Below the pieces are notes generated by a model. The model searched no databases and had not been told where the DNA came from. It saw only the letters and a program-made list of their open reading frames with translations. Both the position numbers and the translations under genes were made by a program. From Paraburkholderia eburnea (GTDB lineage Bacteria > Pseudomonadota > Gammaproteobacteria > Burkholderiales > Burkholderiaceae): a stretch of 64,000 nucleotides of DNA. The stretch lies in NCBI RefSeq assembly GCF_002917095.1, contig NZ_PQGA01000002.1, forward strand, positions 558,001-622,000, written 5' to 3'. Each line of letters starts with the position of its first letter. Position 1 is the stretch's first letter. This document shows positions 50,532-59,071 of this stretch, in pieces.

Positions 50532-52334
50532 ATGAGACAGATTCGCGTCCCGGTATTCGTGGTGGGGGCGGGCCCCGCAGGATTGACGACGGCTGCGCTG
50601 CTGGCGAAATACGGCGTGGAGGTGCTGGCCATTACGCGCTACCCCGGCACGGCGCATTCGCCGCGCGCGCACATTACGAACCAGCGGACGGTGGAAGTGT
50701 TCCGCGACCTCGGTATCGAGGAGCGCGTGCGCGCGCTTTCCACGGCGAACGAGCTGATGAGCAACAACGTCTGGGCGACGAGCTTCGCGGGTACGGAGAT
50801 CGCGCGCCTGCAGACGTGGGGCACCGGCACGAAGCGCCGCGCTGACTACGAGGCGGCGAGTCCCTCGCAGATGTGCAACGCGCCCCAGCACCTGCTGGAG
50901 CCGGCCATCCTCACGGCCGCGCGCGAGTATGGCGCGAAGGTGCTGTTCAACACGGAACTGGTGTCGATACGGCAGACCGAAGACGCCGTTCATTCGCGCG
51001 TCGTCGATCGTTTGACGGGAGAAGAGTTCGAAGTGATCTCGGACTACGCGGTGGGCGCGGATGGAGCGCAAAGCCTCGTGGTCAAGGAACTCGGCTTCGA
51101 ACTGGAAGGCGAGATGGGACTCGGCTGCGCGGTGAACTGCTGGCTCGAAGTGGATCTGGAGAAGTATTGCGCGCACCGGCCGGGCGTCCTCTACTGGATG
51201 ACCCAGCCGGGCAGCAATTACTGGGTGGGCAGCGGCACGTACATTTGCGTGCGCCCCTGGAACGAGTGGGTGCTGCTCTTCATGTACAACCCGCAGGACG
51301 GCGAGCCTGACCTCAGCGAGGACGCCGTGATCGCACGGGCGCGCGCGACCATCGGCGACCCCGACATTCCCATTCGCGTGAAAGCCGTGTCGAAGTGGAC
51401 GATCAACCGGATGTTCGCGCGCAGCATGGTGAAGGGGCGCGTCGCCATTGCAGGCGATGCCGCGCACCGCCATCCGCCCGCCAACGGTCTTGGCTCGAAT
51501 ACGTCGGTCCAGGACGCCTTCAATCTCGCCTGGAAGCTGGCGATGATCGTGCGGGGCGAGGCAGCGCCCACGCTGCTGCAGACGTATTCCGACGAGCGCC
51601 AGCCGGTGGCCGAAGGCGTGGTGAACCGCGCGATCAAGTCGGTGGGCGAGATGCTGCCGATCGCGAATGTGCTCGGCTTTGCCGCTGGCCAGAGCGAGGA
51701 GGAGGGCTGGGCCTCCCTCGACGAGCTGTTCTCGGACTCCGCGACTGGCCGTGCGCGCCGCAAGGCGCTGGCCGAGGCGGTGGAACTCCAGAACTATCAG
51801 TTCAACTGCCACGGCGTGGAACTGGGGCAGCGCTACACGTCGACGGCGATCGTGCGCGACGGCGCCACCTTTCCGGCACCCTCGCGCGACCCCGAACTCT
51901 ATCACCACGCCACGACCACGCCCGGCGCCTCCATCCCTCATGCGTGGATTCAGCGCGACAATACGCTCGTCTCGACGCTCGATCTCGTGGGTCATGGCGA
52001 GTTCTCACTGCTGAGCGGCCCGGGCGGCGAGGCCTGGCTCGACGCGGCGCAAAAGATTGGTGCGGAATTCGGCATTCGGGTGAACGGCGTGCAGATCGCG
52101 CACGGCACCTCGACGTTCGACGCTTACGGCGATTGGGCGCGGCAGCGCGAGATCGAAGACCATGGCTGCGTGCTGGTGCGCCCGGACCGCTTCGTCGCGT
52201 GGCGATCCGTCGACCGTGTGGCCGATCCGGCCGAGGAACTGCGCCGCGTGTTCGCCCAGTTACTCGGCCGTGCACCGGGCCAAAAGGCGACGGCAGGCGT
52301 GCGCGATGGCCACGGTTTGAAGGAGGTTTGCTGA
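50532..52334 (+). CDS. FAD-dependent phenol hydroxylase, TfdB-like
   Basis: A 600-residue class A flavoprotein hydroxylase, matching 2,4-dichlorophenol 6-monooxygenase (598 residues) along its length. Motifs are VFVVGAGPAGLTTAALLAKY at the FAD site, SPRAHITNQRTVEVFRDLGI, the DG motif AVGADGAQSLVVKELGF, and the GD motif VAIAGDAAHRHPPANGLGSN. HRPGVLYWMTQPGSN is near the substrate site. It would turn a phenol into a catechol. A GAAGGAG site precedes the ATG at 50532, and its TGA overlaps the next ATG. Confidence 0.9.
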   Translation: MRQIRVPVFVVGAGPAGLTTAALLAKYGVEVLAITRYPGTAHSPRAHITNQRTVEVFRDLGIEERVRALSTANELMSNNVWATSFAGTEIARLQTWGTGTKRRADYEAASPSQMCNAPQHLLEPAILTAAREYGAKVLFNTELVSIRQTEDAVHSRVVDRLTGEEFEVISDYAVGADGAQSLVVKELGFELEGEMGLGCAVNCWLEVDLEKYCAHRPGVLYWMTQPGSNYWVGSGTYICVRPWNEWVLLFMYNPQDGEPDLSEDAVIARARATIGDPDIPIRVKAVSKWTINRMFARSMVKGRVAIAGDAAHRHPPANGLGSNTSVQDAFNLAWKLAMIVRGEAAPTLLQTYSDERQPVAEGVVNRAIKSVGEMLPIANVLGFAAGQSEEEGWASLDELFSDSATGRARRKALAEAVELQNYQFNCHGVELGQRYTSTAIVRDGATFPAPSRDPELYHHATTTPGASIPHAWIQRDNTLVSTLDLVGHGEFSLLSGPGGEAWLDAAQKIGAEFGIRVNGVQIAHGTSTFDAYGDWARQREIEDHGCVLVRPDRFVAWRSVDRVADPAEELRRVFAQLLGRAPGQKATAGVRDGHGLKEVC

Positions 52335-53269
52335 TGGCGTCCTTGACGACGGAACGCGCGGCGTTCGGTATTCACAGCATCGATCATTTCGCGCTCGAGG
52401 TGCCGAGTCTGGCTGACGCAACGCACTTCCTCACGGCGTTCGGTTTCGCGCTCGAACGCGCGGGCGACCAGATCCTCTTGCGCACGCCGGCCGGCGACCA
52501 TATCTGGGCGCGCGTGGGCGAAGGCGCGCGCAAGCGTCTCGCTTATCTTTCGCTGAACTGCTTCGCCGACGATTTTGAGCCGCTCTGCGCGCAGATCCTG
52601 CGTGCGGGGGGACGCGCCGCGGCCCCGGCCGTCGGGGCCAGCAAGGAGGGCTTTTGGTTCGAGGACCCGGATGGCAACCTGATGCAGCTTCAGGTGGGCG
52701 CGAAGACCTCGCCGAGCTTCAAGGCGAAGCTCCGCTCCGCAGCCGGGCCGGTACGTCTGCGCGGCGCTTCGATGCGCGCGGACGCGTCACCCGCGCGGCC
52801 ACAGCGGCTTTCGCACGTGCTGATGTTCACGCCGGACATCGGGCGTGCCGTTGCGTTTTACGAACAGGCGCTCGGTATGCGACTTTCCGACGGCTCGGCC
52901 GGTATCGTCGCGTTCCTGCATGCGCGTCACGGAAGCGACCATCATCTGATCGCGTTCGCGCAGGGCGAGGCGAAGGGCTGGCACCATAGCGCGTGGGACG
53001 TGCCGGATGTCGATACGGTGGGCGTCGGCAAGATGCAAATGCTGCAGGCGGGCTACGCGCAGGGCTGGGGCGTGGGGCGGCATGTGCTGGGCTCCAACTA
53101 CTTCCAGTACGTGCGCGATCCCTGGGGGTCCTATTGGGAATACTCGGCCGACATCGACTTCGTCCCGCCGGGCTTCGAGTGGCCCTGCGGCGACCACGCG
53201 CCCGAAAACTCGCTCTATCTGTGGGGGCCCGACGTGCCGGCGTACTTCTTCGAGAACACGGAACGTTAG
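52334..53269 (+). CDS. Type I extradiol dioxygenase-like VOC protein
   Basis: A 311-residue two-domain vicinal-oxygen-chelate protein. The C-terminal domain holds the iron ligands of the extradiol type: His161 (RLSHVLMFTP), His217 or 218 (WHHSAWDVP) and Glu269 (SYWEYSAD). The N-terminal domain (IDHFALEVPSLADATHFLTA) is the non-catalytic repeat. It should cleave the catechol made by the TfdB-like hydroxylase. Its ATG overlaps the upstream TGA (ATGA), which shows coupled translation. The C terminus ends PAYFFENTER. Confidence 0.85.
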   Translation: MASLTTERAAFGIHSIDHFALEVPSLADATHFLTAFGFALERAGDQILLRTPAGDHIWARVGEGARKRLAYLSLNCFADDFEPLCAQILRAGGRAAAPAVGASKEGFWFEDPDGNLMQLQVGAKTSPSFKAKLRSAAGPVRLRGASMRADASPARPQRLSHVLMFTPDIGRAVAFYEQALGMRLSDGSAGIVAFLHARHGSDHHLIAFAQGEAKGWHHSAWDVPDVDTVGVGKMQMLQAGYAQGWGVGRHVLGSNYFQYVRDPWGSYWEYSADIDFVPPGFEWPCGDHAPENSLYLWGPDVPAYFFENTER

Positions 53270-53303
53270 TCGCGGTCAGTCTGCATGCGCCGGAAGGAGG
53301 CTG

Positions 53304-54239
53304 TCACGGACGGGGACGGCTGTGCGAAAGCACCGACATCGTGTCACGACGTTGACGTTCGCATTGGTTGGCGAGGAAGTCGAGCAGCGCGCGTACTGAT
53401 GGCAAGAGCCCCCGTCTGGACGGAAAAACCGCATGGACGATGCCGGCGGCCGGTTGCCACTCCGGCAGCACCTGAACCAGGCGGCCCTCCTCGACATCGC
53501 GCCAGATCATCATCGTCGGCAACTTGGCAATGCCCACGCCTGCCAACGCAGCTTCCCGAAGCGTCGCCAGGTCGTCGGTCACGAGCCTGGGATGGTGAGG
53601 CAGCGTCGATGTCTGCCCGTCGGGGCCTTCGAGATGCCATTGGTGAAGCCGTCGCGCCGGATCGAGATCGACGCTGGGCAGACCCACCAGGTCCGCGGGC
53701 GAGCGGAGTGTCTGCGTCAGGAGACCCGGCGCGCCGACGAGACATTGCGTACTGATGTCGAGTTTGCGCATCACGAGATCGGTCGAATCCAGCGGCGGGA
53801 AGCGGACCCGGATGGCGACGTCGACGCCTTCGGCTATCACGTCGACACGCCGGTTGCTGCCTTCGAGGTGAATCTCCACGGCGGGGTTCTCGGTCATGAA
53901 TCTGCTGAACAACGCCCCGAACTGAAAGTTGAGCAACGCGACGGGGCAACTCACCCGGATCGTCCCACGGGGTTCCGCCCGCAATTCGGCAATCAGTTGG
54001 TCGGCCGCGTCTGCTTCGACAAGCATCGCGACGCAGCGATCATAATATTCGGCCCCGACCTCAGTGACCGAAAACCGCCGCGAAGAGCGATTCAGCAGGC
54101 GTACGCCCAGCCGCTCCTCCAGCAGTTGCACCCTGCGACTCAGTTTCGATTTGGGGATGCCGAGCGCGCGTCCGGCAGGAGCAAAGCCTGCGTGGCCAAC
54201 CACCTGGGCAAAAAAGTAAAGGTCATTGAGATCTTTCAT
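53304..54239 (-). CDS. LysR family regulator, divergent from pirin
   Basis: A 311-residue LysR-type protein. The helix-turn-helix is GHAGFAPAGRALGIPKSKLS (about residues 13-35), followed by RRVQLLEERLGVRLLNRSSR. The substrate domain spans about 90-295 and is of the usual length. It is divergent from the pirin gene 115 bases away, and it probably controls pirin. The inverted repeat at 54279-54296 lies between the two starts. Confidence 0.93.
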   Translation of the reverse strand: MKDLNDLYFFAQVVGHAGFAPAGRALGIPKSKLSRRVQLLEERLGVRLLNRSSRRFSVTEVGAEYYDRCVAMLVEADAADQLIAELRAEPRGTIRVSCPVALLNFQFGALFSRFMTENPAVEIHLEGSNRRVDVIAEGVDVAIRVRFPPLDSTDLVMRKLDISTQCLVGAPGLLTQTLRSPADLVGLPSVDLDPARRLHQWHLEGPDGQTSTLPHHPRLVTDDLATLREAALAGVGIAKLPTMMIWRDVEEGRLVQVLPEWQPAAGIVHAVFPSRRGLLPSVRALLDFLANQCERQRRDTMSVLSHSRPRP

Positions 54240-54278
54240 CGTTCTGCCTATAGGACGTTGCGTCAGAAAATCGCTATC

Positions 54279-54296
54279 TTAAGCGCACGGGCTTAA
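54279..54296. promoter_or_regulatory. Candidate LysR-type operator
   Basis: TTAAGC-N6-GCTTAA, with T-N11-A geometry inside, between the divergent lysR and pirin starts (40 and 59 bases away). Confidence 0.55.
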
Positions 54297-54354
54297 TTGG
54301 GTATATTGACGATGTTGGTTAGCGCTTTATTCTCAGCTTATAGGGAGAGAAAAG

Positions 54355-55221
54355 ATGAGAAAGAACATCCTGGGTCGTTATGGAAACAATCGTGGCCATT
54401 GGGTTGGCGATGGCTTCCCGGTCCGCTCCCTGTTTTCGTACAACACCCTGGGTCAGCACATCAGTCCTTTTTTGTTGCTTGATTTCGCCGGACCGCATCA
54501 TTTTGATCCTACGACCCAGCGGCGAGGCGTTGGCCAGCATCCGCATCGCGGCTTCGAAACGGTCACGATCGTCTATGACGGTGAGGTTGAACATCGCGAT
54601 TCGGCGGGAAACGGCGGTGTCATTGGACCGGGTGACGTGCAATGGATGACTGCGGCAGGCGGGATTTTTCACGAGGAGTACCACTCGCCTGGATTTGCGA
54701 AAAGCGGTGGATTGTTTCGCATGGTCCAGCTCTGGGTGAATCTTCCGGCGAAAGACAAAATGAAGCCCGGGCATTATCAGGGCATTGTTTCCGCTGACAT
54801 TCCCGTTGTCGATCTGTCGAAGGGCGCAGGACAGGCGAGGGTGATTGCCGGGGAGTTTCTCGGACATCGTGGACCGGCGCGGACGTTCACGCCGATTAAC
54901 GTCTGGGATATGAAGCTCACTCCCGGCGCAGAATTGACGCTTGATCTTCCTGAAGGTCATACGGCGATGCTGGTCGGACTGAGTGGAAGCGTGACGGTTG
55001 AGAGCCAACATGTCCTCTCCGAGGCAGAAATGCTGTTGCTTGGGCGGGACGGTGACAGTGTGTCCCTGCGCGCCGATGACCACGCCACGCTGCTGGTGCT
55101 GACCGGAGAACCGATCGATGAGCCGATCGTGGGTCACGGGCCGTTCGTGATGAATAGCGAGGCGGAGATTCATCAGGCCATCAGCGATTTCAATAGCGGC
55201 CGCTTCACCCGCGCCACGTAA
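54355..55221 (+). CDS. Pirin family protein
   Basis: A 288-residue bicupin. Metal ligands fit His62 and His64 (GQHPHRGFE), His106 and Glu108 (GIFHEEYHS). The second cupin ends with PIVGHGPFVMNSEAEIHQAI, a motif common to bacterial pirins, some of which act as quercetinases. Start at ATG 54355 with GGGAGAG 8 bases before. The likely regulator is the divergent LysR. A decayed pirin C terminus also occurs at about 57375-57503. Confidence 0.92.
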   Translation: MRKNILGRYGNNRGHWVGDGFPVRSLFSYNTLGQHISPFLLLDFAGPHHFDPTTQRRGVGQHPHRGFETVTIVYDGEVEHRDSAGNGGVIGPGDVQWMTAAGGIFHEEYHSPGFAKSGGLFRMVQLWVNLPAKDKMKPGHYQGIVSADIPVVDLSKGAGQARVIAGEFLGHRGPARTFTPINVWDMKLTPGAELTLDLPEGHTAMLVGLSGSVTVESQHVLSEAEMLLLGRDGDSVSLRADDHATLLVLTGEPIDEPIVGHGPFVMNSEAEIHQAISDFNSGRFTRAT

Positions 55222-55927
55222 TAATGCTGTAGCCGGAGCATCCGGGACGGCCGTTGGCCGGGTGGTTGACGTCCGTGCCACGAACCCCGGAGTTCCGGAA
55301 GGCGCCTGGTAAGCGATCCCACTACTGTTGGGGGACGTTGCATTCCCGCGAGGCGCTCGGGTCGTCTGGCCGGTGAACGCTCGTGGTACGGGCTCGCCGG
55401 ACCAGGACCTGGGCGCCACTTCAGGCGCATGAAACCCTGGTTGAAGGTCCCCGTATCCATTTGCCGATCGATGCGGATCGGTCACGTTTGTCGTGGCGCA
55501 AGACGCAATATCGCGACGAAACGAACAGACGGATACCCGTCGTATTTCAGCTTTCTGGCCATTTTGTGGCATTCAATGCGACGGAAAGACCGGCGAGGCC
55601 GGACTCTATCCAATAAATTCGTAAAGCGATTTTTATAAAAATAAAAGGCACATTGTAAAAATCTAACGTCTGATGAAATATGAGATTTCAAATCAATGTG
55701 AGTCCATTTTTCTCGTCTGAGGAAAATCGATTCGGGAATGTCATCAAATAAAAGCGCTCCACGCATATTTATGCGCGCACGCCCGATTGAAAGCAATTCG
55801 GATCGGCCACGGCGATGTCCAGGTTTTTGGACTGAACGGCAGTCGTTATTTTTAAGCTATGTCTGTTGAGTGAAAAGGAAGGTCCGATGGGCGCGAAGGT
55901 GGTTTCGGCATCTCTGGAGATAAAGTC
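55222..55927. other. 706-base gap between pirin and LysR; no gene recognised
   Basis: The left part (55222-55600) is GC-rich and has open frames in several phases, none with a known family or a convincing start. The right part (55610-55800) is markedly AT-rich, unlike the surroundings. I see no repeat, tRNA or intact element. It could be decayed coding sequence. Confidence 0.5.
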
Positions 55928-56905
55928 TTGAAGCCGCTTGATAATGAGGAAATTCAGGCATTCATGCTGGTGGTCGAGAAGCGCAGCATCACCGCAGTCG
56001 CATACCAGATGAACCTCTCCAAGTCGGTCATCAGCAAGCGGGTGAGCGATCTCGAACGTAATCTCGGCGCCCAGCTTCTGGTACGTTCGACCCGCGGCGT
56101 CATGCCGACCGAGGCGGGATTGCTCTTCTACGAAGCGGCCACGGAGTCGATGCGTAGACTGAACGCCGCCGTCGAGGCTATCTCGGAGCGGAAAAACAAT
56201 CTCTTTGGCAAACTGCGCGTCGTCGCTCCAGTGAGTTTCACCCAATTGTGGCTTGGCAGGGTCGTCGCGGAGTTCGCACAGATCCACCCTGATCTCAACG
56301 TTGTGCTGGATCTGGACGACAGGATCGTCAACATCGAAGCAGAACGATTCGATGTTGCGATCCGTGTTGCGCGGCTGCCGGACAGCGCCATGCCGACAAA
56401 GCATCTGGGGGTGAGCAGTCGCGTATTGGTCTGTAGTCCAGAGTATATGAAAAGGCATGGTTCACCGAAAACACTCGACGATATCCTGAGGCACCGCTGC
56501 TTGTGCTATAGCGATGCGCCAGTTTCCCGGACATGGTCATTTCGCCCGGCTTCGCCGGATGGCAAGCCTCGCACGCTTTCTCCAGTGAGTAGGTTTGCGT
56601 CCAACAATGGCGAGACCCTGCGCGACGCGGCCGTCGCCGGAGTCGGGCTGGCCCTGTTGCCGAACTTCGTTGTGGCGCGAGATCTGGCGGAACATCGGCT
56701 GGTCAAAGTCCTGCCGCAAGAGCGACCCGAAGACGACGTCATCTATGCCGCGTATCCTCGCAGCCCGTTTACGTCCCACAAGCTACGCACGTTCATCGAG
56801 TACATGAGGCTTTGGTTGATCGACACGCCCTGGGAGGGATTCGATTTCGCCGACGCGCGCCAGAGCGGAGGAGCCGCGCCGGTCGAATGCGCACCGGTAC
56901 GTTAG
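55928..56905 (+). CDS. LysR family regulator, convergent with osmC
   Basis: A 325-residue LysR protein. The helix-turn-helix is RSITAVAYQMNLSKSVISKR (about residues 19-40), followed by VSDLERNLGAQLLVRSTRGV. The effector domain begins near residue 90. Its 3' end overlaps the OsmC gene stop by 4 bases in convergent orientation. The likely targets are the isochorismatase-DoxX-OsmC operon or its own promoter, but it is not adjacent to that promoter. Confidence 0.92.
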   Translation: MKPLDNEEIQAFMLVVEKRSITAVAYQMNLSKSVISKRVSDLERNLGAQLLVRSTRGVMPTEAGLLFYEAATESMRRLNAAVEAISERKNNLFGKLRVVAPVSFTQLWLGRVVAEFAQIHPDLNVVLDLDDRIVNIEAERFDVAIRVARLPDSAMPTKHLGVSSRVLVCSPEYMKRHGSPKTLDDILRHRCLCYSDAPVSRTWSFRPASPDGKPRTLSPVSRFASNNGETLRDAAVAGVGLALLPNFVVARDLAEHRLVKVLPQERPEDDVIYAAYPRSPFTSHKLRTFIEYMRLWLIDTPWEGFDFADARQSGGAAPVECAPVR

Positions 56906-57324
56906 CTGGCAGGGGGCTGCAAGCTGCTCAAGGTGGTGTCGATACGCGTTCCGCGCTTGATGAACAGCGTGACAGGCGTTTTTTCGCAGATTTCCGCCAG
57001 GCGCACGTTTTGGGCATCGTCCAATCGGACCGCTATATCCACTGTCCGGCGAATATAGGGCGTGCCATCGTGATCGCGGTGCAGTTCGGCGTTTACAACG
57101 AGACTTCCTGTCGGCCAGTTCTTTCTCTGCATATACATCCGCAACGTTGCGGCAGTACAGGCAACAAGCCCTGACAGGACAAAGGCGAAAGGCGCGGGCC
57201 CCTGGTCCGTTCCACCTTCATGCGGGCCTTCGTCGCCGGTCAGGGTGTGGTTGCCGGTCTGGATGCTTACGACATAGTCAGGTGCGTCGGCACCGAGATT
57301 TGCGCTGGCTGTGGCAAGTGGCAC
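56902..57324 (-). CDS. OsmC family protein lacking one catalytic cysteine
   Basis: A 140-residue OsmC-type protein, PDYVVSIQTGNHTLTGDEGP early on and LSGLVACTAATLRMYMQRKN in the middle (Cys76). The second catalytic position, usually KCPVxRT, reads EKTPVTLFIKRGT here, so the canonical Cys pair is broken. A nearby Cys (AEICEKTP) might substitute. Some YhfA-like proteins share this pattern, so peroxidase activity is uncertain. It is the last gene of the isochorismatase-DoxX-(pirin remnant) operon. Confidence 0.85.
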   Translation of the reverse strand: MPLATASANLGADAPDYVVSIQTGNHTLTGDEGPHEGGTDQGPAPFAFVLSGLVACTAATLRMYMQRKNWPTGSLVVNAELHRDHDGTPYIRRTVDIAVRLDDAQNVRLAEICEKTPVTLFIKRGTRIDTTLSSLQPPAS

Positions 57325-57374
57325 GATAGTTCCTCAATGACCGTTGCTGGATGAAGCCGGGTTGCTGAAGGCAG

Positions 57375-57548
57375 TGCAATCCGGCTGGTTTCCGTGGATA
57401 CGCGCGGAAATTCATCCGCCTGCCAATGCTGCTTTGCATCCTCCATGGCCTCTTGCGTACCCGAAATGAAATTCCAGTACATAAAGCGTTTCCCGTCAAG
57501 CATGCCGCCACCATCACAGGAGTGTCCCGGCGGCGGCCATTGCGACGT
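57375..57548 (-). pseudogene. Pirin C-terminal remnant
   Basis: The minus-strand frame upstream of osmC reads GGGMLDGKRFMYWNFISGTQ then EAMEDAKQHWQADEFPRVST, the end of a pirin (compare family text like GGxxLDGxRxxxWNFVSS and KxxWxAxxFPxV). Upstream the frame hits a stop after about 16 codons, and downstream it runs past the normal pirin end into the osmC start without a stop. So about 40 codons of pirin survive, between osmC and DoxX, as a relic of a pirin gene once in this operon. The bounds are approximate. Confidence 0.7.
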
Positions 57549-57592
57549 TCAATTCACGCATGCTCGCGCGCCGGTTGCAGATCGGATTGCGG

Positions 57593-57979
57593 TCATGAAG
57601 GGAGCACGAATTTCCCCGGCCCGGAGGCGATGAGGACGACGAACCCGCCGATGATGCTGATGTGTTCGAGGAAGCCGGTGAAGAATAACGTGCGCTGCGC
57701 GCCTCGATAATTCCAGAAGTTGTAGAAAACCACGGCCGTCGCCAACGTGAAGATGGCGAGCAGTATTGATGCAATCGTGGTCAGGTGCCCTGCCATGATC
57801 GCCGCTCCGCAAGCAAGTTGAATGACGATCGTGCCACTTAGCGCGAGGCGGGGAAACGGTAGATTCTTCGCCTGAACCTCTTCAAGGCCATGGCGGAAGA
57901 ACAACAGCTTGTTGAAGCCGCTAAGCACGTACATTAGCGCAATGAATAAACGTCCGGCGAGAAGATAGTAGTCGGCCAT
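57593..57979 (-). CDS. DoxX family membrane protein
   Basis: A 128-residue protein with four hydrophobic helices (LLAGRLFIALMYVLSGFNKL, LSGTIVIQLACGAAIMAG, SILLAIFTLATAVVFYNFW, LEHISIIGGFVVLIASGPG). It matches the DoxX/YqjF family, linked to thiosulfate or redox metabolism, but mostly uncharacterised. I chose the ATG at 57979 (MADYYLLAGR) because the upstream frame is a low-complexity Ala-Asp repeat. It lies 112 bases after the isochorismatase on the same strand. Confidence 0.88.
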   Translation of the reverse strand: MADYYLLAGRLFIALMYVLSGFNKLLFFRHGLEEVQAKNLPFPRLALSGTIVIQLACGAAIMAGHLTTIASILLAIFTLATAVVFYNFWNYRGAQRTLFFTGFLEHISIIGGFVVLIASGPGKFVLPS

Positions 57980-58046
57980 TTTGCTTCCGGCAACGATGGT
58001 TCGAGCGTCGCGACAGGGGTTCGTCTGGAGGGTCCGGGCGCGGGCG

Positions 58047-58074
58047 TGAGCGTCAGCGTCAGCGTCAGCGTCAG
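58047..58074. repeat. Short tandem repeat (AGCGTC)n
   Basis: About four to five copies of AGCGTC between the isochorismatase stop and the DoxX start. It could alter the spacing between the two genes. Confidence 0.7.
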
Positions 58075-58091
58075 CGCCGCGCCCGGTTCGA

Positions 58092-58730
58092 TCAACTGCG
58101 ATCGTAGGAAAACTGAATACCCGCAGTTCCGCCGGTTTCGATGAACAGGTCAATGAAGGCGGGGACGGTTTCGCTGCGTGCCCAGTCGCGCTGGAGTTCG
58201 CAGAACAACTGCGTGACGCTGATCAACTTGCCGCCCGCCTGCTCGATCCGGCGAAGCGCGGCTTCATGAGCGGCCACTGACGTCCCGCCCACTGCATCCA
58301 CCACCGCATAGACCTCATAGCCCTCCTTGAGCGCGTCGAGCGCCGGAAACGTCAGGCATGCCTCCGTCCAGAGCGCCGTCATGATGAGCTTCTTGCGGCC
58401 CGTTGCCTTGACTGCCGCGCGGAATTCGACATCCTCCCACGAGTTGACCGAGGTACGGTCGTAGGTCGTATAGTCGCCGAGCACCGCGCGTAACTGGGGG
58501 ATCGGCGGCTTGTTCAGGCCGGTCTTGACGTTGACGGTCGAATGGACGATCGGCAGCTTGTAGGCCACCGCGGCCTTGGCCACGCCGACGATATTGTTGA
58601 CCAGTTGTTGCCGATCCATCGAAGCAATCGAGTTCACCTGTACCGGCTGGTAGTCGATGATCACAAATGCGGAGTTCTGCGGAGTCAGCAGATGGTCGTT
58701 AACGGGATCGCGAATCGGTTCGCTAGCCAT
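58092..58730 (-). CDS. Isochorismatase family hydrolase (YcaC-like)
   Basis: A 212-residue cysteine hydrolase. The catalytic Asp26 is in FVIIDYQPVQVN and the nucleophile Cys125 is in MTALWTEACLTFPA. The protein resembles E. coli YcaC, a hydrolase of unknown substrate. Start at ATG 58730 with GGAGAAATT before it. It heads the operon isochorismatase-DoxX-(pirin remnant)-osmC, a set often found under LysR control in Burkholderia. Confidence 0.9.
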   Translation of the reverse strand: MASEPIRDPVNDHLLTPQNSAFVIIDYQPVQVNSIASMDRQQLVNNIVGVAKAAVAYKLPIVHSTVNVKTGLNKPPIPQLRAVLGDYTTYDRTSVNSWEDVEFRAAVKATGRKKLIMTALWTEACLTFPALDALKEGYEVYAVVDAVGGTSVAAHEAALRRIEQAGGKLISVTQLFCELQRDWARSETVPAFIDLFIETGGTAGIQFSYDRS

Positions 58731-59071
58731 AATTTCTCCTGTCCAGTAAAGGGAAAGATTCAATCCTCAACGCGCATTGATGCAACGGATCGCTGATACG
58801 CGATACGCGGGTATTCAGGGCGCTCGCTCTGCCTGTGGAGGGAACTGGCCGCAGGCGGCCGGGACCGCGGCGACACGGAGTCCGATTGCAATTGTCCGCA
58901 GCGGAGTCCGCGTTGAGCTTCCCAAGGATAGGCGAATAGTCCTCGATAGCGTGAGCCCCATTTGACGAACACGGCGTTCTGCATTAGAGAACATCGCGGT
59001 AACGTAAATATCGTTCGTATGACTAATCATTGTATGGAAGTCTTGATGAAATCAGGTTTTTCGCACCTTTC
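58731..59071. other. Gap between the isochorismatase operon and the efflux operon; no gene
   Basis: 341 bases, holding the isochorismatase promoter region and, on the other side, the 3' end of the HlyD gene. Open frames occur on both strands but without a recognised family. No strong motif seen. Confidence 0.5.

Noticed and set aside
50064..51995. Minus-strand open frame of 643 codons over the TfdB-like gene
   Set aside because: No family similarity, Arg/His-rich; the hydroxylase on the plus strand is complete.
54319..55572. 417-codon minus-strand frame over pirin and the following gap
   Set aside because: Mostly opposite pirin; the extra part (55222-55572) has no family or start signal.
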